A program made the position numbers and the translations under genes. Below the pieces are notes generated by a model, which had not been told where the DNA came from, made no database searches, and was given only the letters and a program-made list of their open reading frames with translations. Source: Lantana camara (lineage: Eukaryota; Streptophyta; Magnoliopsida; Lamiales; Verbenaceae). From it: 64,000 nucleotides of DNA. The stretch lies in contig CM074855.1 in the NCBI GenBank assembly GCA_037501455.1, forward strand, positions 54,071,001-54,135,000. Direction: 5' to 3'. This document shows positions 24,362 to 34,537 of the stretch, piece by piece; the first letter of the stretch is position 1; each line of letters opens with the position of its first letter.

Positions 24362-25973
24362 TGTAGCACCCAAGCGTAAGGCACCACATCCCCCGCACCG
24401 AGACCTGACCCGCATATGAAATGGAAAATCCATACACACGTCATATCACGATGAACGGGGACTCAGCACACACTCTATTCTAGGAGGGAGCTAACCCTTA
24501 AACCATTTAAGATCATGATAATATAAAATCAAAGTAATGATAAAGCGGGGAAGGAATTATCAACATATATCATATGTAATGAGCCACCAAGCTCCAAAAT
24601 ATATTTACAAGTATTATCCAAATGTTCCACGGCCCACGCAGCCTAACAAAATCATAAACGCCCATAATACATAATCATATACAAAATAAGAGTATGAGTG
24701 TGTCAAAAAGTGCTAGACACCAATGCAAGACCTACACGACTCGTATTCCCATCTAGCACTCTCTAAACCAGCACAACACAAACTGAAAGCAAACCGGGTT
24801 CAGTCTAAAGGAGACTGGTGGGTATAAAAAGGGGCATATAATATAAATATCGCGGAATTTAAACACGTTCATGAAAGCCCTAATCCCGTTTGAAGTTTGA
24901 TAACAATTTCCCCAAGTGGGCAAAACAAAGAGGACATCAACGGGATTACAACTATTGTATTCATTCATTCATAAAGAGGTTCATGGCCCGGTGAGTGGGT
25001 GTGCATAATCTCCAACCTACTCCTTGTGTAACCATAAACATAATTAATTCGTTATCATACATATAACTATTGTACACATTCATAATCAAGATCATAATCA
25101 TACATATATACCTTTTTCCTCCGGGTGGTGGAGGAGTTTGCAAGGCCCGGCTACCCATACATAGTAGCTAGTGAGGTACATGAATCCTCAACAGCCCGGT
25201 TCCCCTTCCTCACCAAAACTCCTAACGAGGTCAGTTTCGCCGTAATTTTTGTTAGAACTAGTACATGGGATCACTTTCGGCCCTTGCCTCCCCGGTTAGC
25301 CAAATACACTAAGCCTGTGGGCCCATGTTTTCATAATCATGCTCTCACCAAAATCATAGGTAGGATTACATGAAAGAAAGGCTTACGTTTGAAATCATTT
25401 ACTCTTGAGAAGACTCGATATATGAATATACTAGTTTGGCTTAAAACTTTCCACATAAAAGGATATATCGGGTCGTCACTGCTATTAGAAGAGAAACCCA
25501 CCTTTAAAAGGCAAAAGAGAAGTACAAAAGCCTCAAGGATCGCCCACATCTCCGACTGGACACAAATTTGTGCAAGAAAGGTGAAGTGAGACTCAATATG
25601 ACCAAGTACGACGCACGGTAATGTAATAAACGTGATATGAGATGCATAAGAGATAAAATGATTTGATGAAGTCACATGACCAAGTAATTCGATAAAGTAT
25701 CCTCATAACATGAAGGTTTCAAACTCAAACGTTTCATAATCCATTGCAATTCGTGTCATGAATTTCTTATAACAAGTATAACTCAAATAGACCAAGTTTA
25801 CAATTATAAAATGAACGAAATAATGGCATCCAAATCATGAACGGAAAATAAATAACAAATTAATTCCATCATTACAGAATAAATACAATATATTAAATAA
25901 CACTAAATAAATAATACTTACATTATATAATATACTCAAGTATACATATATATACGTACATACCTGCATGAAT

Positions 25974-25983
<10 letters not shown>

Positions 25984-26010
<27 letters not shown>
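25984..26010. repeat. TA microsatellite in C 5' LTR
   Basis: Uninterrupted alternating TA, with a second shorter tract at about 26029-26044. The tract length differs in the 3' LTR copy. Confidence 0.95.
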
Positions 26011-26014
<4 letters not shown>

Positions 26015-26209
26015 GCCATGCATTAATTATATATATATATATATACGTAGGCACATGCATATATATATATTATGTACATTTTACCCATGCACACACTATA
26101 TATTACATATGTATATATTTATATACTCAATTACACATACAATCACAAGGTATAAATCATATGCACATACAAGAACAAGATTGTAGCAAATAAAATTCAA
26201 ATAAGGAGG

Positions 26210-26330
26210 TTCCCTGCACGGGGAAAAATGTTTCTCCACCAATCCCCGACCGGGGAAAAAGCTATTGGAAGGTCTAGAGGTAAGTCCCCGACTGGGGACT
26301 TTTAAAGCTCAACTCTCCCCGGCCGGGGAG
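26210..26330. repeat. Palindrome array, C 5' LTR copy
   Basis: Four units: TTCCCTGCACGGGGAA (26210-26225), TCCCCGACCGGGGA (26253-26266), GTCCCCGACTGGGGAC (26284-26299) and CTCCCCGGCCGGGGAG (26315-26330). The last two differ by a compensating swap of their outermost pair, G-C to C-G. Confidence 0.85.
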
Positions 26331-27712
26331 AGTGTCCAGTCACGAAAACAACAGCAGCAACATCATTTTCCTTCCCCTGTTCAAATCCTTAACACACAAT
26401 AGCAAACAGTAAGACAGATACACAACAACAAACCCACAAAATCCTAGCCACAACACAGGTAATAATCGGCCCCAAAGTCAATCCAAACACACTGCCAACA
26501 AGGAGGAACGAAGGCAACAACATTTCATAAAGAAAGTTTGGAAAAACTCTTAAGTTCAATAATGGTAACTCCATAAATGCTCAACTACCATCAAAATCAA
26601 GTCCATAAAATCATAAATGACGCTCATGTGGTCACATTTATGCCATCAATTCAAAAGAAATTACAAGAGAAAACATATGAGTTCAAATTTCATACTATAC
26701 CTTACTATTCATCATCTTGCTCCAAAACCATATCAAATCCACGTTAAAATCTAAAAATCATGGACGAAAATGTCCATAAAATGATGCCAAACACAAATAT
26801 GAACTCACCTCTTGAGGATGACGGAGAAAAATGAAAATATGCGCTTAATATCCTCTTCGTGAAAGAGACTGAAGGGAAAGCAAGGTTTTTCTCCAAGTTT
26901 GTAGCTGATTTTCCTTTCTTTATTATGTGATAATCGGTCAAGGAGGTAAGAAAAGTATAGTAGAATGAGTCATGAAAATTTGGGGCCAAGAATCATGTAA
27001 AAAGGTGGAGAAATGAGGGATTTATGTGCAATTTAGTGAAAGGTGGTCATTTACGCGCAAGGCAAATTTACGGGGTGATTTCGGGATATCAAACGATTTT
27101 AGAAAAATATGAGGCTTGTTCCATTAAACTTGAATCTTTGATATAAGGGGAGAATGGCCTTGAGAGCAGCCAAGACCACCTTATCAGGGTATTTTCTTTG
27201 CGCCTCATTCCATACGCCGGAAGCGAACTGGATCACTTCCTCTTGTGTCGGAACTCAAATCCGAGTTTCCGAGCTCAAGATATGTCACCGGAACCAAAGG
27301 TGCGCTAAATGCTCTTTAGCCCCCGTTTTGGTCTCATTCCCAAAATGAAATTCGTTACCACAACAAACGAGATCGAAAACATGAAATGAGCATATCGACA
27401 TGTGTATAACACATAAATCTACAACATACTAAATTTTCACAAAATTTCTGAACCATAGCAGATAGGAACGACACGCGATCAAAACACTTAAGTGCATAAC
27501 ATTCAAGAATCCATTTAAATTTCATAATTCAATTATAAAATTAATTTCCATTTTAAAATATTCATTAAAATGTAATGAAATAAAAATAAATAAAATAATG
27601 AATTAAAATTATGATTATAATAAATAATTAATTACATAATTAAATAATTTAAATGCGCAATAACGTAAACACATACGTCATACCTGTACGGCCGCAAAGT
27701 CGGGGCGTTACG

Positions 27713-28573
27713 TAGTTCCCTTTTAAGAATCTCTCACGCGACCAAGAAGCACGGAAGGTGAGTTATTCTTGAGCTGCTTGTAACCCCATCGAAGGAGCGG
27801 ATAGTAGTGATGAGCCCTCGTCTCAACGTTTAATGTATAAATGGATGGTTCGGGTCTGCAGGCCTGACCATCACCTCGAATCAAGAAGGATGGATTATTT
27901 GCACATGAATTATGAATGAATGAAATGAACGAAATGAATGAATAAAATGATTAATTGACTCGCATGATCGCATTTTTAATAATTTCAATCAAATGTGGTA
28001 CACGGTCGGAGTTTGGTTGAAGAATGCGCCTGCTCACTCGCTGAGCCCTGATTAATATTATTCATGAATTACGAACTTGATGGATTTAATATGAATTAGC
28101 GGTAAACCCAGAGTATTGCTTAACTACTTCATGCCCTTCACGGGAACTAATTTTGAATAAAACCTTGTTCGAGTCACTTGTACACTCGAGTCTCATTTCA
28201 AATTGTTATGTTTTAAGTTGTATCTCTTTATGTATTTGGGCCAGTGTGCCAATTTTGATATATTGATTATGGATTCGGGACAGGTTGCATGTTTAGTTGA
28301 ACCCGTTATCAAGATGTATGATGGATTAATTATGTTATGGAATTGTTGGGCTTGTAGGTATTGTTCGAATCCATTCATGTCAACTTTATTGCTTCCGCAC
28401 TGCATTATGGATGTTTTTTATTATTGATACCCGGTTAGATTTCGCCTAGCTAGGAGATCTTTTATTTTGTCACCCATTCGCTCAGAGTCCGGTTCATGCT
28501 TGGACTACCCATTTCATCTGTGGACTAGACTTGTAGTGCGAGGGATGTGGTGCCTATCGTCACGGGTGCTACA
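27713..28573 (+). repeat. Element E 5' LTR, terminal part
   Basis: From about 27800 it shares the tail layout of other LTRs here (a GGTTCGGG...GACCATCACC block, a GCCTGCTCACTCGCTG-like block, CACCCATTCGC, then GGGATGTGGTGCC) and ends GGGTGCTACA. The first about 50 bases (27713-27760) instead resemble a polypurine-tract region on the minus strand, so the exact junction with C is uncertain. Confidence 0.65.
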
Positions 28574-28581
28574 TCCTAAAG

Positions 28582-28594
28582 TGGTATCAGAGCC
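28582..28594 (+). other. Primer-binding site of element E
   Basis: TGGTATCAGAGCC, 8 nt after the LTR end, complementary to initiator Met-tRNA. Confidence 0.88.
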
Positions 28595-31008
28595 CGAGGT
28601 TACAAAACTGGGGTTTCTTATATCGTGTCATGTCAAGTCTAGGTCGAACGACTCAGGAAAAACTTATCAACATGTACATTGCATTGATCATGAACGCTAA
28701 TTGTTGTAAGTTTATGGAAATTATATTGTTGAATGTGATTAATTTAAATTTTGTTGAATTATGTGTTGCATCCTGATCAAAATGTGTTTTTGATGTTAAT
28801 TATGTGCCATATGCACTTACTAACCGACATGCATTTATATTTGAGTTGAGTTATGATTTGTAGGATATCAATACAACATCAAACCACGACCAATTTTCTC
28901 AATCACAACAATTCATTACAAGCTCTTCTTCAAATGCGGGTGATTTAAAGGATATTCCAGAATAAAGTGAAGTATTAGGGTGATAGTTGCTTTCCATAAG
29001 AAAGTCATCGATTGGAGTTGGCGAGGTTATAAGGTCGGAGTTCAAGCTCGAGATTGGAATTAAATCATACAAGAAGATTAGTAGAGTTGAGGCAATCGGA
29101 GTTGATCGACCGGGTTCAAGAGGTTCGTTTAACTCGAGGAAGAAGTGAAGGAAAAACCTTGAAGGCATTAAGATTCAAGGTTTAAATTTACAATCAAGTT
29201 GGGGACCTTTAAGTAGTTTGAGTTGAGGTTGAGTTGTCAAAGTGAAGGGCTAAGCGAAGATAATTCGGATTGTGGTTATGATCGAGAATTAGGTTCGTGG
29301 CAAGAAAGAAGAGGATTTTTCAAGGTTGAAGTAACGAAATGGGAAGGAAGTGATGAACCGAGACACTATGAATTTTACACAAAGTTGAAGATCGAATTAA
29401 GGTAAACTAAGAGACTGCTCAACTTTTGGATTTAAAAAGGGGACAAGAAAGACACTAAAATCAACATTTAAAGTTTATCATTTCATTCGGGAATGCGAAG
29501 ACACTCAACTATGGAGGGTGAAGTGCTCGACCATTGGAATTCTTCAAGGTTAGAGCAAGGGGGTTTCGGTCGAGATGATAACTACGGTAAAGAGTTGGAC
29601 AAATGAAGAATAAGTTCTAGGGAAGAATTGAAGGGACCGAGTCATTTGGGTATGGAAGACTTGGGATCAGTTACAACCTCGGGGTCACAAGAATATACAA
29701 CTTAATACAAGGGATTCGAGGATCGCGTAAAGGATTCGAGGAAGTAAAGGAACTTGGAATCGGTTTTGGGAGGAATTAAAGTATAGAGATGTTCGGGGTG
29801 AAAGAATTGGAACCAAACCATGAATTCGCATTTTGGAACACATGGCTGGATGCTAGGAAAATTAAGAAAGTTAAAAGACTGTGGGTAAGCAAGAGGTGAT
29901 CAACGAATCCGAGAACAAGGGACCAATTTATCGATCTAAAGCTTATCCCTATGGTGAAAGGTACTCGCATTCATGGGACGTGCATCATTCATTGTTTTAA
30001 ATTATCTATTTCCCCTGTATATATGTGTTTGATCGATATAATTACTTAAATTGTTGCATACCTTAATAGTTAAAATGTGCGACATGCATCGAGTATTCTT
30101 ACCCAACATGCATAGCTTGGTGTTTGCTTGATAGGAAGCCCTCTTCACCCCATTCGTTGCAAGTTTTGTTAGCCGAGTCGTGTTTGGACGAAGAAAAGAA
30201 TTTTTTGGATTGGAAAAGAGCAAATGGGGAATGGAACGGGATTTTTAGGAGCTAGAAGAATTTGAATAGGGAGAATTGGGAAAGAAATAAATATGGTTGC
30301 TATCCTAACCAATCACTTCAAAGTGAATGTGAGTAAGGGCATCAGACATATTACATAATTGGAACCAATCATTCCGAGGAAGACGATTCCTGAAGAAGTT
30401 AGGAATTTCGGGTAAAGAGTGATGGATCAAGTTCAATGAACAAAGAAGGAAAATCCTAAGGGGGAGAGCACAGTAAAGGAATAAATTTGAACTCTCGGTC
30501 GTGCTAAGAAAGTTACTTCAACTAAGAACAACGAAAATGTAAAACTTAACAAGTCACGGTCTTCTACAAAAAGTGATAAGGAATAAGGTAGAGGATCCTA
30601 GTACCAAGGGATTTCAAAGTAAGGTGATTAGAACTCCGAGAGCATAAAAAGTAAATTGATGCTTCAAGTGGTAAAGAGGCATGGGTAAGAGAGGTTGAAG
30701 AATTGAATCGTTAAAGTTGAGTGAAGAATGATAAAAGGTTAAGAGTTAACATCATAAAACTTCGTTATTAGGACCCGTACTAACTCAAACTCCTTAGACT
30801 TAAACAGGATTGATTTTGGGACAATAAGGCTCAAATATCGTGGATGATGGGGTTATGAAGAAACTAAAAGAAATGGCGAGAGGATATTGGGTAAGGAAAA
30901 ATCGATCAAATTATTATGTTCCATGATGATGAAAGTGAGAATCAATTCAACCGACCATTAAAGGTTCAACAATGTGACAGGAGCAAGATGACTTACCGGT
31001 TCGTTAGT
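28595..31008 (+). other. Element E interior, no recognisable coding sequence
   Basis: About 2.4 kb, rich in purines on the plus strand, with only short ORFs (60-90 codons, no known motif). I find no CCHC knuckle, protease, RT, RNase H or integrase signature in any frame. AAGGGGGAGAG at about 30458-30468 resembles a polypurine tract but no LTR follows it. It may be a non-autonomous interior or a gag-pol too decayed to recognise by eye. Confidence 0.5.
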
Positions 31009-31784
31009 TTTAACATCCCGCTTGTCCGGCAGTACATGTACGCGGTTCGAGAGTGCTAAGTGCACTTTTAAATTATTTTAATTACGTAAATTATGTGTTT
31101 ATTTTATTATTTATGTGATATTCTTGAATTATGTGAATTTATATTTGAATTTTATTTGAACTTTGTACGTTCAATTTGAACGTTTATGACCTATTTACCT
31201 CGTTTTTAAACCGTTTGAACTCGTTTTCGATTCTAACTTTTGTGATTAAGTGATATGCATGATGTATATATGTTATGAACTTATTTACGTGCTCTTTTTA
31301 TGTTTTTAAGTTCGTTTCTTATGGTTTTCGAACCGTTTTATTTATTAGGAACTTGAGGGCCTAACTAGTTTTAGCACGCCTTGGGTTCCGGAAGGTGTAA
31401 CTCGAGATCGATAACTCGGATTGAAATTTCGGAAGAAGTTTCGGACTCGTAATGAAGATTGGACTACAAGGAACCTAACTTTGTAATTTTTTAATCCCAT
31501 TTGAACCTTCGAAATTTGCCCGAACCGAGCCTCACGTGTGAAAAGGCCGCATTTCATGGTTTTTTATGTAACTCCTTCATTCTTTGACCAAATTAACCCA
31601 ATTTTGAATCCATCTAACCATGGTTTAATGCTATTTCACCCCTAATCCTCCTCATTTTGTCCACATGAATAGACAAAGAGGACTAGCTGCTGCAAATCGA
31701 GATAGAGAGGGAGAAGGATTCTGCACTATTCACTTTCCAAGTTTTGTGATCAATACTCCTCCATTTCTTCTCCAAATTGAAGGG
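31009..31784 (+). repeat. Element E 3' LTR, 5' fragment (tentative)
   Basis: Starts TTTAACATCCCG, one base from the family start TGTAACATCCCG. It carries an AT-rich stretch and the conserved block TTAGCACGCCTTGGGTTCCGGA seen in other LTRs (about 31370-31391). It breaks off at 31784 where element F begins. Confidence 0.55.
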
Positions 31785-32079
31785 TGTAACACCCGAGCGC
31801 AAGGTTTCACATCCCCCGCATCGAGACCTAACCCAAATATGAAATGGACGATCCATACCCGAGCCAAACCACGTCGAACGGGGACAAACACACACTCTAA
31901 GCTAGGCGGGCTAACCCTTAACCATAAAATCAGCGTAAAACATTAAAACGGAAGCAATAAACGAACATACATCATATATATACACAATGAGCATCACAGC
32001 TCCAAAAGTAATTCATATCCATCATCAATTGCCATCACGGCTCAAACAAGTACGCTCCAATAACAATATTCATATACAA
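31785..32079 (-). repeat. Inverted copy of the F LTR end (295 bp)
   Basis: TGTAACACCCGAGCGC onward is the reverse complement of 33987-34281, base for base apart from a few changes. The two copies face each other around about 1.9 kb of LTR. Homology stops abruptly at about 32079. Confidence 0.88.
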
Positions 32080-34281
32080 ACACATTACATACATCTTGTT
32101 CTTTCTCCCTTGCTCAACCGAACCAAACCCTACTTGGAGGAGTGGGAGATTTCTTCATCCAAGCATCAATTGTGTGGGAATTGTGATCATTGAAGCATCA
32201 TTAACATCATTTCTTCATCCCATCCTTCATTTCTTGCATTTGAGGTAATTTTGGAACTTTGGTGATTTTCTTGAGATTATGTGATAGATAGGGCTTTGCA
32301 ATGACATGGTTTATTTGTGTAGTTGTTGTTGCTTATTTGTTTAGGAACTTTGAGCTTAAGTTTTATGCATTTATCTTGAGATTTATGGACTTGGAGCATG
32401 AATGAGTATTTGGGTTACATTTGAGGAATTCTTGATGATCTAATGTGGGAAAATGTGTTTTTCTGAATTGTTATTGATCTATTTATATGCTAGTAGGTGG
32501 ATATCATGATATTTGAGTATTTAAACGTGAGTTTGATCTATTTTTGGGTGATTGGGTTTTGGTACATATTGTTCTGCTGGGTGCTCTGTTTTTGTCTGCT
32601 GCGTACGTGACACGGGCGTGTAACCTTTTCCTTCTTCAGCATGACATGGGGGTGCATGATGGTCTGGTTCCGCTGTACCGTGACACGGGGGTGTCACGGT
32701 TTGCTTTGTAATGGTGACACGGGCGTGTCACCTTCTATTTTCATGTATATTGTCCGATGTACTGAGACACGGGGGTGTCAAGGCTTATTATATAGTGGTG
32801 ACACGGGCGTGTCACCTTCTGATTTCATGCATTTTGTGGTTGCATGCTACTGTACGTGCATGTGCTATATATATATATATATATCTAATATAATGTAATA
32901 TAATTACATATTTATATATGTTTAGCGAATATTAATTATTATTTGGATTAATTTGATTGTAAATGTGTGATTCTGAATTCGAATGAATGATTGAATGACT
33001 TGATTACATGATTTTATCTTTTACATATTCATATCATGATCATTGCATTGCCGAGCGTCTTATTTGGTCATATTGAGTCTCACTTCACCGTTCTTGCATA
33101 GATTTTGATCCCGTTGGAGACGAGGCCGGTCAGTGAGGCTCATGTTTTCTCTTTTTGGCGGTTTAGGGTGGGTTTCTCTTCTATGTAGATATAAGAACCT
33201 ATATATATACTTCCAATGTGAAAGTTTTCGACCAAAATTATATATATATATAAATAGAGTCGTTTTAAAGAGTAAATGTTTTCAACGTAAAGCCTTATTT
33301 TATAAATCCTACCTAATGTTTTGGCGAGAAATGAATAAATGCACGAATGGGGCCCAGGGACTTAGTGTGAGTGGCTATCCGGGGAGGCACGGGCTGGCGG
33401 TGATCCCTCACACTAGTTCCACCAATGAACGGCGTAACCGGACCTCGTTAGGAGTTAGCGAGGAATGCATGCTGAGCGCTATCTGGGGAGTCATGTAACC
33501 CCTTTTGGTCAATGAATGGGTGGTCGGGCCTTGCAAACCCACCACCAACCCGGAGGAAGAAGGTGTAATTGTTAATGAATGTGCACAAAAGAATGATTTG
33601 CATGAAAAGAACGAATGAATGAATGTTTAAATGATTTACACAAGGTGTTGGTTGGAGATAATGCACGCCCACTCGTCGGGCCAATAATGACCTAATGTTA
33701 ATGATTCGTTATAATCCCCTTTGATGATTTCTTTTCACCCACTTGGGAAATTCTTTAAAACCTCACTTGGGGATTATAGTTTGCATGTGATTGTTTATTT
33801 ACCGTCGTATATTATATTACGCCCTATTTTTATACCCACCAGTCCCTTTTGGAGTGAACCCGTTTGGTTTTCAGTTTTGTCGTGCAGGTGTTGAGGGAGC
33901 TAGGCGGGAATACGAGTCCTAGGTCTTGCATTCATGTCTAGCTCTTTTCTTTTTGGTCTTACACTTGCATACTCTTACTTTTGATATTGTATATGAATAT
34001 TGTTATTGAAGCGTACTTGTTTGAGCCGTGATGGCAATTGATGATGGATATGAATTACTTTTGGAACTGTGATGCTCATTGTGTATATATATGATGTATG
34101 TTCGTTTATTGCTTCCGCTTTAATGTTTTACGCTGATTTTATGGTTAAGGGTTAGCCCGCCTAGCTTAGAGTGTGTGTTTGTCCCCGTTCGCCGTGATTT
34201 GGCTCGGGTATGGATCGTCCATTTCATATTTGGGTCGGGTCTCCGTACGGGGGATGTGACACCTTGCGCTCGGGTGTTACA
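32080..34281 (+). repeat. Element F 5' LTR (lacking its normal start)
   Basis: The LTR body ends GCTCGGGTGTTACA. F's 3' LTR starts TGTGACGCCCCGAC at 63791, but no such start is found here, so the first part of this LTR was lost and the inverted 295-bp piece stands in its place. It contains a strong palindrome array and the conserved TGAGTCTCACTTCACC block at about 33073. Confidence 0.8.
32607..32816. repeat. Palindrome array in F 5' LTR
   Basis: Six units: GTGACACGGGCGTGTAAC (32607-32624), a degraded unit at 32641-32660, a 22-nt unit at 32678-32699 with 8-base arms CCGTGACA and TGTCACGG, GGTGACACGGGCGTGTCACC (32713-32732), GACACGGGGGTGTC (32766-32779) and GGTGACACGGGCGTGTCACC (32797-32816). 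The last four sit about 40-44 bp apart. Confidence 0.88.
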
Positions 34282-34289
34282 TCCTTAAG

Positions 34290-34300
34290 TGGTATCAGAG
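34290..34300 (+). other. Primer-binding site of element F, truncated
   Basis: TGGTATCAGAG, 8 nt after the LTR end, runs straight into gag coding sequence. The untranslated leader and the His/Arg-rich gag head are missing. Confidence 0.85.
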
Positions 34301-34537
34301 GCCTTTGTTAACTCATTTATCAATATCATAGATCAAAGGCTACGAGATTTTGTACCACCGGTACCTCCAGCACCACCAGCACCTGTTGTAGCGCCCGAGG
34401 CACCGATTTCTATTATACTTAGGGAGTTTCAGAATCAAAAACCTCCCAAGTTCTTCAAGGGAAATGATATGCAGGCGGAAATGTGGCTGAAGGAAGTTGA
34501 GAGGATATGGGAGCTCATTCCATGTGAGACCCGATAG
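34301..34537 (+). pseudogene. Element F gag, N-terminal capsid part
   Basis: This frame is fused to the primer site. It has AFVNSFINIIDQRLRDFVPP, a Pro/Ala stretch, [22 protein letters not shown] and EMWLKEVERIWELIPCETR, matching D residues about 40-112. It stops at 34535-34537 and the same frame continues. No start codon of its own is credible. Confidence 0.85.

Larger units (their letters stand above)
6521..27712 (-). mobile_element. Element C: Ty3/gypsy chromovirus host of four insertions
   Basis: Read on the minus strand: 5' LTR 27712-24362, primer site 24353-24342, leader, gag, a shortened pol, polypurine tract 11852-11837, and a 3' LTR from 11836 leftwards that is cut at 6521 by element A. 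Its parts are separated by solo LTR K, solo LTR L and element D. Removing these makes gag, pol and LTR pieces line up in one orientation and order. PR, RT and the start of RNase H are gone through one deletion at about 16290. The remaining frame has several stops. C itself sits in or next to the LTR of element E. Confidence 0.85.
24362..27712 (-). repeat. Element C 5' LTR (3351 bp)
   Basis: Runs from TGTAGCACCCAAG (inverted end) to CGGGGCGTTACG, where the canonical terminal CA has become CG. It includes a TA tract at 25984-26010, a palindrome array and a block similar to K. Homology to 6521-8377 and 11796-11836 identifies the paired LTR. Confidence 0.88.
27713..31784 (+). mobile_element. Element E: old gypsy-type LTR element with noncoding interior
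   Basis: An LTR tail on the plus strand ends GTGCTACA at 28573 and is followed by a perfect primer site. A 2.4-kb interior without recognisable gag or pol follows, then a candidate 3' LTR start near 31009 that is cut at 31784 by element F. The architecture suggests a large non-autonomous derivative. The left edge abuts element C. The 3' LTR start is weak because its G is changed and no clear polypurine tract precedes it. Confidence 0.6.

Noticed and set aside
28899..29168. 89-codon minus-strand ORF inside element E
   Set aside because: Arises from purine-rich sequence on the other strand. No motif or support.
31785..34281. Inverted-repeat DNA transposon (MITE or TIR element)
   Set aside because: The 295-bp inverted repeats are LTR ends and the interior is LTR sequence. 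No transposase is present and no TSD encloses the pair.
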